From Acidobacteriota bacterium (GTDB lineage: Bacteria > Acidobacteriota > Blastocatellia > Chloracidobacteriales > JADJPF01), in NCBI GenBank assembly GCA_016213785.1, contig JACQZQ010000019.1, positions 1-64,000 on the forward strand: a DNA stretch of 64,000 bases. The letters run 5' to 3'. The notes beneath the pieces were generated by a model. The model was not told the DNA's origin and did no database searches. It saw only the letters and a list, made by a program, of their open reading frames with translations. Shown in pieces: positions 36,448 through 46,522 of this stretch. A program made the position numbers and the translations under genes. How positions within the stretch are numbered: the first letter of the stretch is position 1; every line of letters begins with the position of its first letter.

Positions 36448-36996
36448 ATGAATTTTGTAGAAAAGTTTCAACTTATGGATGCAGCAGGCATAAATCGTGC
36501 CCTCTCGCGTATAGCTTCAGAAATAGTTGAGCGCAACCGAGGTACAGATAAATTAATAATTGTAGGAATACGTCGTCGTGGAGTTCCTTTAGCTGAACGT
36601 ATAGCAAAGAAAATAGAAGAATTAGAAGGCGTACACCCTCCAGTAGGTACATTAGATATTACTCTTTATCGTGATGATCTTTCTACTGTAGATGTTAAAC
36701 CCGTTGTTCAAGAAACAGAAATTCCTGGGGGCGTTGAAGGCCAAACAATAATTTTAGTAGACGATGTTTTATACACAGGCCGAACAATTCGTGCTGCACT
36801 AGATGAATTAATGGATTTTGGTCGCCCTAAACGAGTTCTTTTAGCTGTACTTGTAGATAGAGGTCATCGTGAACTCCCAATTCATGCCGATTATATAGGC
36901 GAAAAAGTTGCAACAAAACAATCTGAGATTGTAAAAGTTATGCTAGAAGGTTTTGATGAAGTTGAACAAGTTATTGTTGTTGAACTTGCAGAATAA
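36448..36996 (+). CDS. pyrR: PyrR: pyrimidine operon regulator / uracil phosphoribosyltransferase
   Basis: 182 residues, normal size. It shows the type I PRTase PRPP loop [21 protein letters not shown], the [14 protein letters not shown] segment, the [11 protein letters not shown] strand and [20 protein letters not shown]. The family binds pyr mRNA and/or makes UMP from uracil and PRPP. GGAGAT precedes the ATG by 8 bases. It heads a pyrR-pyrB-pyrC cluster; the 87-bp gap to the pyrB start shows no classic attenuator, so the regulatory role here is uncertain. Confidence 0.95.
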   Translation: MNFVEKFQLMDAAGINRALSRIASEIVERNRGTDKLIIVGIRRRGVPLAERIAKKIEELEGVHPPVGTLDITLYRDDLSTVDVKPVVQETEIPGGVEGQTIILVDDVLYTGRTIRAALDELMDFGRPKRVLLAVLVDRGHRELPIHADYIGEKVATKQSEIVKVMLEGFDEVEQVIVVELAE

Positions 36997-37083
36997 AACC
37001 TTTTATTAAAATAAGTTACAACTTCTTAAAATCATTTCAACTATATGACTATCTTAGTCATTCTAAGGATTATTTTAACTATT

Positions 37084-38055
37084 GTGGCTTTTAATCATAA
37101 AGATTTATTAGGTATTAAGGATCTCTCAAAAGAAGAGATCCTTAGCATTCTAGATACAGCTAAAAGCTTTAAGGAAATCTCTAAGCGTCCAATTAAAAAA
37201 GTCCCTTCTCTAAGAGGACGTACTATAATCAACCTCTTTTTTGAGCCTTCTACAAGAACAAGAACTAGTTTTGAAATTGCAGCTAAACGTCTTTCTGCCG
37301 ATGCTATTAATATTTCAGCCTCTACTAGCAGTGTTTCTAAGGGCGAAACCTTACTAGATACAGCTAGGAATTTAGAAGCAATGTGCCCAGATGTTATTGT
37401 AATGCGCCATTCTTCATCTGGCGCTCCTCACCAACTTGCTCGCATTTGTAAAACATCTATAGTTAATGCAGGCGATGGAGCACACGAACACCCTACACAA
37501 GCTTTACTTGACGCATTAACAATACTTGACCATAAAAAAGCAATAGAGGGTTTAGAAATAGCAATTATTGGTGATATTACTCATAGCCGGGTGGCTCGCT
37601 CTAATTTACATCTACTAGCTAAACTAGGCGCAAATCTTAGAATCTCTGGCCCACCTACTTTGCTTCCACCTGCCTTTGAACGTTTAGCAGAAGGCTATAG
37701 CGGCTCTGTAATGGTTACACCTTCAATAGAAAAAGCTTTAAGAAATGCTGATGTGGTAATGATGCTAAGAGTACAACTAGAGCGCCAAGCCTCAGCCTAT
37801 TTTCCTTCCTTAAAAGAATATTCTTATTTTTATGGCTTAAATAAAAAACGTTTAGAGCTTGCAAAAAGCGATGTAATTGTAATGCATCCAGGCCCAGTTA
37901 ATCGTGGTATAGAAATAGCCTCAGATATAGTAGATGGAAATTATTCTTTAATTCTTGACCAAGTTACTAATGGGGTCGCTGTTCGTATGGCAGTACTCTA
38001 TCTAATAACAGGTGGTAGTTCTGCAAATGCTCAAAAAGAAGTTTTGGAAAGGTAA
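37084..38055 (+). CDS. pyrB: Aspartate carbamoyltransferase catalytic subunit
   Basis: About 323 residues from GTG 37084, where family similarity begins ([14 protein letters not shown]). An in-frame ATG at 37045 would add 13 hydrophobic residues foreign to the family, and neither start has a good Shine-Dalgarno. Motifs: carbamoyl-phosphate loop [68 protein letters not shown] and MHPGPVNRG. It makes carbamoyl-aspartate in pyrimidine synthesis. No pyrI is present. pyrC starts 14 bp after the stop. Confidence 0.93.
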   Translation: MAFNHKDLLGIKDLSKEEILSILDTAKSFKEISKRPIKKVPSLRGRTIINLFFEPSTRTRTSFEIAAKRLSADAINISASTSSVSKGETLLDTARNLEAMCPDVIVMRHSSSGAPHQLARICKTSIVNAGDGAHEHPTQALLDALTILDHKKAIEGLEIAIIGDITHSRVARSNLHLLAKLGANLRISGPPTLLPPAFERLAEGYSGSVMVTPSIEKALRNADVVMMLRVQLERQASAYFPSLKEYSYFYGLNKKRLELAKSDVIVMHPGPVNRGIEIASDIVDGNYSLILDQVTNGVAVRMAVLYLITGGSSANAQKEVLER

Positions 38056-38069
38056 ACATAGCAAATCTT

Positions 38070-39347
38070 ATGCGTTTACTTATTAAAAATGGTTTAGTTA
38101 TAGACCCTTCAAGGCAATATGAAGAAAAAGCAGACGTTTTAATTGAAGGTGATAAAATTGCAGCAGTCTTTCCTAATATTGAAATTGCTAATGCTCAAGT
38201 TCTTGATGCTACAAATTTAGTTGTAGCACCAGGTTTTATTGACCTTCATACACACCTACGTGAACCAGGACAAGAAGAAAAAGAAACTATTGAAACCGGC
38301 TCAAAAGCTGCTGCTATGGGCGGTTTTACCAGCATTTGCTGTATGCCTAATACAAACCCTATTAATGATAATGCTACAGTAACGCACTATATTTTAAGTA
38401 AAGCTAAAGAATCTAGTTTAGTTAATATATTTCCAATAGGAGCAATTACTAGAGGTTCTAAAGGTGAACAACTAGCAGAAATTGGGGAAATGTTTAAGGC
38501 TGGAATAGTTGCAATCTCCGATGATGGTCGCCCTGTAGGAAATTCTCAGGTTATGCGTAGAGCTATGGAATATGCAAAAAGCTTTAATCTTCCAGTAGTT
38601 GATCATTGTGAAAATAAAGATCTTGCAGCAGGCGGAGTAATGAATGAGGGCTACTATTCAACTATGCTTGGCTTAAAAGGAATGTCTCATTTGGCTGAAG
38701 AGGCTGATGTACAAAGGGACTTAATTCTAGCCGAGGCTACAGGAGCACATATTCATATTGCACATTTAAGTACAGCAGGATCTTTAGAACTTGTTCGTCA
38801 AGCAAAACAAAAAGCCATTAAAGTCACTTGCGAAGTTACACCACACCACTTTACTTTAACTGATAGCGTAGTAGTTGGTTATGATACTAATACAAAAATG
38901 AATCCTCCACTACGGACAGATAAAGACATTGAGGCTTTAATTGAAGGGATAATTGATGGAACTGTAGATGCAATTGCTACAGATCATGCCCCCCATCATG
39001 AAGATGAGAAAGCCCTAGAATATGACTGTGCACCATTTGGCATTGTTGGGCTAGAAACAGCCGTAAGCTTATGTTTAGATAGGCTTTATCATACGGGGAA
39101 AATTAGTCTAATGAGATTAATAGAATTACTTTCTACTTCTCCTGCACGAATTTTTAAGATTAACCGAGGTAGCTTATCTGTAGGTGCTTATGCAGATGTA
39201 ACTATTTTCAACCCTAATCTAGAAACCTCTGTTGACCCAACAAAGTTTCACTCAAAAAGCCGCAACACGCCCTTTGCTAACTGGCGATTAAAAGGCAAAG
39301 TAATTAATACTATTGTAGGCGGCAAAATCGTCTATCAAAATTGCTAG
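38070..39347 (+). CDS. pyrC: Dihydroorotase (class I)
   Basis: 425 residues. Metal-binding [10 protein letters not shown] near residue 60, [57 protein letters not shown] and the catalytic [13 protein letters not shown] region, all typical of long bacterial dihydroorotases. It forms dihydroorotate from carbamoyl-aspartate. It lies 14 bp after pyrB, consistent with one operon and with the frequent PyrB-PyrC pairing. It ends 17 bp from the convergent oxidoreductase gene with no visible terminator between. Confidence 0.95.
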   Translation: MRLLIKNGLVIDPSRQYEEKADVLIEGDKIAAVFPNIEIANAQVLDATNLVVAPGFIDLHTHLREPGQEEKETIETGSKAAAMGGFTSICCMPNTNPINDNATVTHYILSKAKESSLVNIFPIGAITRGSKGEQLAEIGEMFKAGIVAISDDGRPVGNSQVMRRAMEYAKSFNLPVVDHCENKDLAAGGVMNEGYYSTMLGLKGMSHLAEEADVQRDLILAEATGAHIHIAHLSTAGSLELVRQAKQKAIKVTCEVTPHHFTLTDSVVVGYDTNTKMNPPLRTDKDIEALIEGIIDGTVDAIATDHAPHHEDEKALEYDCAPFGIVGLETAVSLCLDRLYHTGKISLMRLIELLSTSPARIFKINRGSLSVGAYADVTIFNPNLETSVDPTKFHSKSRNTPFANWRLKGKVINTIVGGKIVYQNC

Positions 39348-39364
39348 GTTATGCCTCTAAAGAT

Positions 39365-40906
39365 TTAATTAAAACTTAACTTATTAGCTAAATTTCTTCC
39401 TGCTAGCCCGCTTATCCCGCCTCCAGGATGCGTTGCAGCGCCGCAAAGATAAAGCTTTTCAATAGGCGTTTGATATTGAGCAAAACCCGCTAATGGGCGT
39501 AAGAAAAATGCTTGTGATAACATCATCTCGCCACCATATAAGTGACCTTCGCTTAAATTAAATTCTGCTTCAAAATCTTGTGGTGTTAAAACTTGTGATT
39601 GTAAAACTAATGATTTTAAGTTTGGTGCAAACTCACTTAGCTTAGTAATCGCTAGATTTTCCACTTGTTCTTGACTGATATTCCCCTTATAAGGCACATA
39701 TTGTAGCCAAATTGACATAACATGTTTTCCACTTGGTGCAAGTGTTGGGTCAGATAAACTAGGAATACAAGCCTCAATAAAGGGTTGACTAGACATTTGA
39801 CCATATTTAGCCCTATCAAAAGCTTTTTCAATATATGCAACACTTGGTGAAATAACTAAAGTTCCTTTTAGTGCTTCTTGGTTAAGACCTGTAAAACTAG
39901 GCAAATCACTTAATGCTAAATTAACTCGTGCAACAGAGCCTTTGTAGCGAATATGTTTAACTTCTCGGTTAAATTCAGGTTCAAGATCAATAGGCGAAAC
40001 TAGTTTGGTAAAGCTATAGCGAGCGTCATAATCAGAAATTACTTTAGTTGCTTTTATTATCTCACCATTTTCTAGCTTAACTCCTGTTGCAGTAGAGTCA
40101 TTTATATCTATAGAAGAAACTTTTGTATCAGTGAGTATTTCAGCCCCAAAGCTTTTTGCTGCTTTGGCTAAAGCCTGGCAAATTGCGCCAATTCCACCTT
40201 TTGCCGTAGTACGAAAATATCCATCACCAATTGCTAAATGATGTAATAAATTAAATGTAGTCCCACTTGCAAAAGTCCCTTGTGTTAAAGCACGAACACT
40301 TAAACTAGCAAGTAAACCTTTTAATTCTGTATTTTCAAACCATTCATCTAATAAATCTCGTGATGACATAACCAAAAGACGTATTACCTCTGGCATCTCA
40401 CGTCTGCCATAAGCATGTAATTGACCTAGTAAAGTTGCTAGTTGCTCTCTTTCAACTACTGATGGATTATGTGCTTGGAGCGGTGTTATTAGATAAGCCG
40501 ACTCTAAAAGCTCTTTTGCTAAATTAAGCAACTCTAGAAATTTTTGATAGCGCTCTGCATCTCTTGGAGCAAAACTTTGAATTACATTTACCGCTTCTTT
40601 TGGATCTGAAGAGAGAGTAAAGCTTTTTTGATTAGCTAATAAACTTGTTATGGAGTTACGTTCAATAACCTCTAAACCATAGTCTGATAAGCTTAATTCA
40701 TTAATTATTTTAGAATTTAATTGTCCACTCATTAAGCCAAGATCAGCTTGGAATCCTTCAGCAAAACTAGTAGTTGATGCTATGCCACCAAGGTATTTTG
40801 AAGGTTCAATTACAAGAACACGTTCTTTAGCTTTAGAAAGATAAGCAGCAAGAGTAAGAGCATTTGGCGAAGAGCCAATTATAATTGCATCATAAATAGT
40901 AGTCAT
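39365..40906 (-). CDS. FAD-dependent oxidoreductase, phytoene desaturase/PYROXD2-like (copy B)
   Basis: 513 residues. N-terminal FAD-binding motif DAIIIGSSPNALTLAAYLSKAKERVLVIE; the second glycine of GxGxxG is replaced (GSSPNA). C-terminal FAD segment LYLCGAATHPGGGISGLAGRNLA is typical of the phytoene-desaturase-like group. The start overlaps the stop of the paralogous upstream gene by one base (TAATG), so the two are translationally coupled. It is clearly homologous to copy A along its length (HLAIGDGYFR/HHYIGDIDGVFR, FLRPLAGFAQYQTPI/FLRPSPQWSNYRTPI). Substrate unknown. I see no carotenoid synthesis genes. Confidence 0.85.
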   Translation of the reverse strand: MTTIYDAIIIGSSPNALTLAAYLSKAKERVLVIEPSKYLGGIASTTSFAEGFQADLGLMSGQLNSKIINELSLSDYGLEVIERNSITSLLANQKSFTLSSDPKEAVNVIQSFAPRDAERYQKFLELLNLAKELLESAYLITPLQAHNPSVVEREQLATLLGQLHAYGRREMPEVIRLLVMSSRDLLDEWFENTELKGLLASLSVRALTQGTFASGTTFNLLHHLAIGDGYFRTTAKGGIGAICQALAKAAKSFGAEILTDTKVSSIDINDSTATGVKLENGEIIKATKVISDYDARYSFTKLVSPIDLEPEFNREVKHIRYKGSVARVNLALSDLPSFTGLNQEALKGTLVISPSVAYIEKAFDRAKYGQMSSQPFIEACIPSLSDPTLAPSGKHVMSIWLQYVPYKGNISQEQVENLAITKLSEFAPNLKSLVLQSQVLTPQDFEAEFNLSEGHLYGGEMMLSQAFFLRPLAGFAQYQTPIEKLYLCGAATHPGGGISGLAGRNLANKLSFN

Positions 40907-42492
40907 TAGGGTCGATCCTCCAAAATAGCCATAGCTGCATTACGTCCTGGTGCTCCTGTTATACAGCCTCCAGGGTGTGTACTACTTCCACACATATAAA
41001 AGTTTTGAATAGGTGTTCGGTAATTTGACCATTGAGGTGATGGGCGTAAGAAAAAGAGTTGCTGAAGCGATAACTCACCATGAAAAATATGACCAGCCGT
41101 TAGCCCAAAAGTATTTTCAAGATCCCAAGGTGTCATAATATGTTTATGCAAAATTATGTTTTTTAGATTAGGTGCATATTCGGCTAATGTATCAATTACT
41201 ACATCTAAAAACTCAGCCTTTTTCTCTTCATTCCATCCGCCTTCAAGATCAGATGATGCATACTCTACAAACATAGACATTATATGTTTTCCAGGCGGTG
41301 CCATCCCAGGATCAAGCAGTGAAGGAATTAACGCATCCATAAAAGGCTTACGTGACCAACCCCCATATTTAGCATCATCATAAGCACGTTCTAAATAGTC
41401 TATACTAGGGGCTATTTCAATTGAGCCTCTAAGTAGTGCTTCTTTGCCTTTAGGAAGTGAAGTAAACTCAGGCAAACCATCTAGCGCTAAATTTACTTTA
41501 CAAGCAGGGCTACTAATACGAAAACGTTTTATATCATTAATAAAATCATCAGGTAAATTTTTAGAGTCTACTAATTTTAAGAATGTACGTTTTGCATCAG
41601 CATTAGAAACAATAATATCTGCAAAGTATTCATCGCCATTTTCAAGTGCTACGCCTGTTGCTACACCATTTTTAACAATGACTTGTGCAACAGGGCTGTT
41701 AACTTTAATTTCTACTCCAAGAGAGCGTGCAGCACTAGCTATTGCTTGGCTTAAGCCTCCTGTACCCCCGCGAGCAAACCCCCAAGCACGAAAAACTCCA
41801 TCAATATCGCCTATGTAATGATGTAGTAAAACATAGCCTGTTCCTGGCGTGCGTGGCCCCATAAAAGTGCCTATAATACCGCTAGTTGCTTTAGTTCCCT
41901 TAAGAGGTGTAGATTCAAACCACTCATCTAGAAAATCTCCAGCACTCATTGTCATAAGTCTAGCTAGCAAATAAAAATCATCTTTACGTAGTCCGCTTAG
42001 AGTGCCTTTGACTTTTGCCATAGTTGCTAGGTCGTTTGGTGTAACTGAAGTTGGATCAGGTGGAATTAGGTCAAGCAAAGGACGCACAGCAAGCGCTAAA
42101 CGTCGCATTGTTCGCGAATATTCATCATAGGCTTCGGCATCACGTTTAGAATGACGGGAAATTTCATGTTTTGTAGCGTCATGATCAGGCCAATCAGCTA
42201 AATAATTACCATCAAGTAAGGGCACAAAAGTGCTTTCTAGTGGCATTATTTCAAGCCCATGACGTGCTAGTTCAAGCTCTTGGATTACTTCAGAGCGAAG
42301 TAGGCTTATTAAGTAGGAAGCAATTAAATACTTAAAACCTGGATAAACTTCTTCTGTAATAGTTGCTCCGCCTACAGTGTGACGGCGCTCTAAAACTAAA
42401 ACTTGTTTGCCTGCTTTGGCTAGATATGCGGCATTAACTAAACCATTATGTCCGCCGCCTATGACAATAGCATCATACTTATGATTGTTCAT
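40906..42492 (-). CDS. FAD-dependent oxidoreductase, phytoene desaturase/PYROXD2-like (copy A)
   Basis: 528 residues. Canonical FAD motif IGGGHNGLVNAAYLAKAGKQVLVLE and C-terminal FYMCGSSTHPGGCITGAPGRNAA. Between them lie ELARHGLEIMP, DFLDEWFESTPLKG and the HHYIGDIDGVFRAWGFARGG region shared with animal PYROXD2-type proteins. It sits between the GcvT-like gene (4-base overlap) and copy B (1-base overlap), so the three form one coupled operon. Pairing with a folate-dependent T-protein-like enzyme suggests amine or methylated-substrate oxidation rather than carotenoid synthesis; this is inference. Confidence 0.87.
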   Translation of the reverse strand: MNNHKYDAIVIGGGHNGLVNAAYLAKAGKQVLVLERRHTVGGATITEEVYPGFKYLIASYLISLLRSEVIQELELARHGLEIMPLESTFVPLLDGNYLADWPDHDATKHEISRHSKRDAEAYDEYSRTMRRLALAVRPLLDLIPPDPTSVTPNDLATMAKVKGTLSGLRKDDFYLLARLMTMSAGDFLDEWFESTPLKGTKATSGIIGTFMGPRTPGTGYVLLHHYIGDIDGVFRAWGFARGGTGGLSQAIASAARSLGVEIKVNSPVAQVIVKNGVATGVALENGDEYFADIIVSNADAKRTFLKLVDSKNLPDDFINDIKRFRISSPACKVNLALDGLPEFTSLPKGKEALLRGSIEIAPSIDYLERAYDDAKYGGWSRKPFMDALIPSLLDPGMAPPGKHIMSMFVEYASSDLEGGWNEEKKAEFLDVVIDTLAEYAPNLKNIILHKHIMTPWDLENTFGLTAGHIFHGELSLQQLFFLRPSPQWSNYRTPIQNFYMCGSSTHPGGCITGAPGRNAAMAILEDRP

Positions 42493-43688
42493 AATACGTC
42501 TTTCTTTCGTGCAGGATTAAAAAAGGGTAATTTAGTAACTTTGGCATTAAATGGCCTACGATAACGATCAACATCTAAATCAATAGTGACTATAGTTCCA
42601 TTTATAGCAAATTGAGATTGCAAATGTCCAAAAGCTATATATTTTTTTAATGTTGGCGACCAAACCCCACATGTTGCATAACCTATTTGTTTACCTTCAA
42701 AAGCTAGGGGCAGCATTGTACGCCAAGCTGTAAAAGGATATGGGGCTATTAAAGCTAGTTGATTATGTTGACGCTCAAATTCTTTATGGTCTATTTCAAG
42801 CCCTACTAAAGTTACTGATGAGCCTTGTTGTTTTTCAGCAAGTAAAGCTTTTCGTCCAACAAAGTTACCCTTATTCCAGCTTATTGCCCAATCTAAGCCA
42901 AGCTCAAGAGGTGTAGAAGTTTGTCCATCAATCATAGCTTTATTTGCAGGAGTATAATCAATATCAAGCATAATAAGTCCTGCTTCAATACGGGCTACAT
43001 CTAGTGCCCAAATTCCTGCGGGCTGAAGTGCAAATGCTCGGCCTGCTTGAATAAGTGCATCCCAAACGGCTTCCGTGCTAGCTTGACTAGACTCAAGCCA
43101 AATCTCAAAACCTAAATCACCTGTATAACCAGTGCGCGAAATCATAACAGGAACACCAGCAATTGATGTATTAACAAAGCGATAATACTTGAGACTAGCA
43201 AGAGGTGCATCAGTCAAAGTCATAAGCAAATCACGTGATTTAGGCCCTTGGAGCGCAAGTGCTGCAATTTCTTCAGAAACGTCTTGGATTTTGACTTCCA
43301 TCCCTATTGCATTATCTTCTAACCAACGCAAATTAGGTTCGGCAGATGTTAATCTATAAGTATTCTCACTTAAATGAGCAATTGTTCCATCATCAATAAT
43401 TTTGCCTTGAGAGTTGCACCAAGGAGTGTAAAGCATCCCTCCAATAGAACATTTACTTACATCGCGAGTCACAAGACGGTTAAGAAAGGACAAGCTATCT
43501 TTACCGGTGATGTGATATTTACAAAGTGGCGAAACATCAATTAATACGCAAGCATTTCGTAGGGCTAAATATTCGCGGTCGTGTGTCATTTCATAGGCGC
43601 TTACAGCCCTATAGCCAGCCCATCGCCGCCATTGGTCGGCTTGCATTAAAGGTGCTGTGCGGGAATGAAAAGGGGAAGACTTAAGCAT
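42489..43688 (-). CDS. GcvT-family aminomethyltransferase-like protein
   Basis: 399 residues. Family features: RNACVLIDVSPLCKYHITGKDSLSFLNRLVTRDVSK, GGMLYTPWCNSQGKIIDDGTIAHL (aligned with the catalytic Asp region), EIAALALQGPKSRDLL, SRTGYTGDLGFEIWL, ALDVARIEAGL and the C-terminal GLEIDH...YATCGVWSPTLKKYIAFGHL. These enzymes pass one-carbon units to tetrahydrofolate. No gcvH or gcvP is adjacent, so it is probably not the glycine-cleavage T protein but a relative (dimethylglycine-, sarcosine- or DMSP-demethylase type). GAGGT lies before ATG 43688. First gene of the three-gene operon. Confidence 0.85.
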   Translation of the reverse strand: MLKSSPFHSRTAPLMQADQWRRWAGYRAVSAYEMTHDREYLALRNACVLIDVSPLCKYHITGKDSLSFLNRLVTRDVSKCSIGGMLYTPWCNSQGKIIDDGTIAHLSENTYRLTSAEPNLRWLEDNAIGMEVKIQDVSEEIAALALQGPKSRDLLMTLTDAPLASLKYYRFVNTSIAGVPVMISRTGYTGDLGFEIWLESSQASTEAVWDALIQAGRAFALQPAGIWALDVARIEAGLIMLDIDYTPANKAMIDGQTSTPLELGLDWAISWNKGNFVGRKALLAEKQQGSSVTLVGLEIDHKEFERQHNQLALIAPYPFTAWRTMLPLAFEGKQIGYATCGVWSPTLKKYIAFGHLQSQFAINGTIVTIDLDVDRYRRPFNAKVTKLPFFNPARKKDVL

Positions 43689-43837
43689 AATACCTCTTAT
43701 TTTGAAGCAACAAAAACGTTATTAAATTTTTAGGAGTAGTTCTAGTTAGAAACAAACTTAAATTCTGCGAAGTAATTTATTTTATGAGATTATTGTTGTC
43801 AAGTTGATGGTTACGCCCTGTTAAATCAAGGTATTAT

Positions 43838-45070
43838 TTATTGTTTATTAAGCTCTTGTAATGAGCCTATTTGTTTTACTTCAGGCCAAATAAGGATTGT
43901 AGCAATTACAACTAAAATCGTTCCTATTCCACCGCTTACAACAGAAATAATAGGGCTAAAAAATGCTGCAACAAGTCCTGATTCAAAACCACCAATTTCA
44001 TTAGACGAGGTAATAAAAATACTATTAACGGCTGATACTCGTCCTCGCATTTCATCAGGAGTTAAGACTTGAACTAGGGTTTGACGGACTACTACGCTAA
44101 TATTATCAACTGCTCCTGCTATAAAAAGCATTGAAAAAGATAATAAAAATGATTTAGAAAAGCCAAAAACTATTGTTGCTAACCCAAAAATTATAACTGA
44201 CCAGAGTAGGGCTTTGCCTGCTTGTTTCAATGGAGGCAAGTAAACTAGTATAAATGCCATAAGTACTGCCCCAATTGATGGTGCAGCACGTAGCCAACCT
44301 AATCCGCTAGGCCCAACTTGTAATATATCTTTAGCAAAAATAGGTAAAAGCGTTGTTGCTCCTCCAAGTAGCACAGCAAAAAGATCTAAGCTAATTGTGG
44401 CTAGAATTATTTTTGTCTTCCAAACAAAATCAAAACCTGCAACTAAGGAATTTAATGTCATAGGCTCTTTGCTATAAGAGTTTTGTTTGCTTTTAATTAG
44501 AAGAACAGAAATTAGGCGTGCAATTCCAAAAATTGCATCAATAATATAAACTGGCAGAGCGCTATTATAGTATGCAATGATTAAACCGCCTAAGGCAGGG
44601 CCGCTAATGGCTCCAGTTTGAAAAACTGTACTATTCCAAGTTGCTGCATTTGTAAAAAGATTAAGTGGTACTAATTGGGAAATCATTGCGGCTCTAGCAG
44701 GCCAAGTAAAAGCTTTTGCAATTCCCCACATTAGAAGTAAAGCATAAAGTAGTGTAATAGAGCCTTTGTAATAAGAAAGTAAGGCTAAACCAGCGCTACA
44801 TAAAGACATAAAAACTTGAGCAACTATAACAATACGGCGACGGTCAAAGCGGTCTGCTAATTGGCCTGCTGGAAGTGCTAGTAAAAGAACAGGCAGCGCT
44901 TGAACTAGACCAACCCAGCCTAGAGCCATTGCTGAGCCAGTTCGCTCATATAACTCCCAACCTACTGCTACACTTTGCATTTGCTGTCCAATAATTGCTA
45001 GTAGGCCACCAATTGAGTAAAGTCTAAAATCTCTTAATCTTAACGCTGCAAAAGGATCATGACTAGACAT
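43838..45070 (-). CDS. MFS transporter (EntS-like group)
   Basis: 410 residues with about 12 hydrophobic segments. The MFS loop motif GQLADRFDRRRIVIVAQ follows TM2, and the N-terminus DPFAALRLRDFRLYSIGGLLA is typical of the EntS-like (MFS_3) group of exporters. The C-terminal half holds TPDEMRGRVSAVNSIFITSSNEIGGFESG. The start overlaps the larA stop by 8 bases, so translation is coupled. Because larA sits upstream, lactate or a hydroxy acid is a tempting substrate, but this MFS group is better known for drug and siderophore export. Confidence 0.87.
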   Translation of the reverse strand: MSSHDPFAALRLRDFRLYSIGGLLAIIGQQMQSVAVGWELYERTGSAMALGWVGLVQALPVLLLALPAGQLADRFDRRRIVIVAQVFMSLCSAGLALLSYYKGSITLLYALLLMWGIAKAFTWPARAAMISQLVPLNLFTNAATWNSTVFQTGAISGPALGGLIIAYYNSALPVYIIDAIFGIARLISVLLIKSKQNSYSKEPMTLNSLVAGFDFVWKTKIILATISLDLFAVLLGGATTLLPIFAKDILQVGPSGLGWLRAAPSIGAVLMAFILVYLPPLKQAGKALLWSVIIFGLATIVFGFSKSFLLSFSMLFIAGAVDNISVVVRQTLVQVLTPDEMRGRVSAVNSIFITSSNEIGGFESGLVAAFFSPIISVVSGGIGTILVVIATILIWPEVKQIGSLQELNKQ

Positions 45071-46352
45071 TAGAATTTTCTATCACCTTTTTAACTAGAG
45101 GAATTGCTTCACAAGCATAAGGAATAATATAGCCAGATAAGTTCTTTGGAATAAGTGATATAGCTGTAGCTAAATCTTTAGCAGGCTCTATTCCTATACT
45201 ACGAACCTCATTTTCAGGTAAATCTGAGACTAGTACAACGTGAAACCTTTCTATTTTGTTTGCCATTGCCCAAGCCGTTTGCCCATTTACCTCATAATTA
45301 CTAAAGAGTTTTTGCCCTATTTTTGTTGAACTTCCTAACTTAAACCAATCTAGAAAGTCTTTATAACCATAACCCTCTCTACACTCAGCACAAAGAATTA
45401 TATGCCCACCTTCTTTTAATGCTCCAACAGCCATATCTAAAGCCTTATGTGATTGGATTAAGTTAATATCTTTAGGGCTGCCACCACAAGAAGCTATTAC
45501 TAGATCACGTTTTTCTTCAATTGTGATAGTGTGTTGAGCGGCATATTCAGCACAACCTCGACGGTGAGCCGTTCGCCAATCTCCACAAAATATTCCTACA
45601 ATTTCTTCTTTATCAATTACTGTATTAATTAAAAATGATGGAGATAGCATATTAACCGCTTCTTGCATATCTTCATGAACAGGGTTTTTATCAAGTCTTC
45701 CTGCACCAACTCCAATGCGGCGTTTAACATTACCTTCAACAAAATCTAATGCTAGTAAATGATTGTGTTTAATTGATTTACTTGATGCAAGCCCAGGAAA
45801 AACAGATTTTCGCCCACCAGTAAAACCTGCAAAATAGTGAAAACCTATTGAGCCTGTTAAAATTACATGGTCAGCTTCTAAGAGACGGCGATTGATTTCT
45901 ACAGGAGTAGAGTAGCTAGTATCCTCTAAGTATTCTAGTTCATCATAATTATCTGGGTTATGGTCAAAGTGTTTAATTGAGGAGTAAATTTCATCTGTAA
46001 GTATTTTTCGTTTTTCTTCTTCACTCATTAAACGATGAATGCCAGTAGCAAATAAAATGCTAATATTTACAAGCTTTAAGCCACATTGTAGCAAACGTGC
46101 TACTAGTAATGGGATAACTATTTCACTTCCACTAGATCTAGTAGTATCTGAAACAACGATTACTACATTCTCTCCAATATCAATAATTTCCTCTAATGGC
46201 TGACCATCAATAGGATTAGCCATTGCTACTAAAATATCGTTTTTAGAAAGACTTCCGTTTGTTATAGAGTTTGTAGTTAATAAGCTTAGTTGTGCGCTAT
46301 CATAATTAAACTCAATAGCCTTTTGTCCATATGGTAAAGAGATTTTAGCCAA
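45063..46352 (-). CDS. larA: LarA-family nickel-pincer racemase (lactate racemase-like)
   Basis: 429 residues. LarA hallmarks: SDTTRSSGSEIVIPLL, ATGIHRLMSEEE (catalytic His region), TGSIGFHYFAGFTGGRKSVFPGLAS (second His and the cofactor-binding Lys), and IKHNHLL. The family isomerises lactate or related 2-hydroxy acids using a nickel-pincer nucleotide cofactor. Translation starts at TTG 46352, supported by AGGTGA 7 bases upstream; no suitable ATG lies nearby. The cofactor synthesis genes larB, larC and larE are absent from the window, so they must lie elsewhere if the enzyme is active. It overlaps the MFS gene. Confidence 0.88.
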   Translation of the reverse strand: MAKISLPYGQKAIEFNYDSAQLSLLTTNSITNGSLSKNDILVAMANPIDGQPLEEIIDIGENVVIVVSDTTRSSGSEIVIPLLVARLLQCGLKLVNISILFATGIHRLMSEEEKRKILTDEIYSSIKHFDHNPDNYDELEYLEDTSYSTPVEINRRLLEADHVILTGSIGFHYFAGFTGGRKSVFPGLASSKSIKHNHLLALDFVEGNVKRRIGVGAGRLDKNPVHEDMQEAVNMLSPSFLINTVIDKEEIVGIFCGDWRTAHRRGCAEYAAQHTITIEEKRDLVIASCGGSPKDINLIQSHKALDMAVGALKEGGHIILCAECREGYGYKDFLDWFKLGSSTKIGQKLFSNYEVNGQTAWAMANKIERFHVVLVSDLPENEVRSIGIEPAKDLATAISLIPKNLSGYIIPYACEAIPLVKKVIENSNV

Positions 46353-46522
46353 TTTTATTCACCTAATAAGTTATATAGCCCTTATTTTATTACACAAGTA
46401 ATTGAGAAAGATATCTTGTTTAGACAATAGTAAGAAAATCAAAAGCTTGGGAACTTGTTATAGACTTATACGTCTAGGGATTTGCCCACAAAACCATTTT
46501 CTAACCATTTTAGGAGCTAAAA

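Noticed and set aside
37117..37143. Perfect 10-bp hairpin near the 5' end of pyrB as an attenuator
   Set aside because: It lies inside conserved coding sequence (KDLSKEEIL) and has no U-run; most likely a coincidence of codons.
39365..42492. Carotenoid biosynthesis (crtI-type desaturases)
   Set aside because: No phytoene synthase or other crt gene is nearby, and the sequences fit the PYROXD2-like branch next to a GcvT-like gene.
42489..43688. Glycine cleavage T protein (gcvT)
   Set aside because: gcvH and gcvP are absent, and the gene is coupled to two FAD oxidoreductases; only family membership is claimed.
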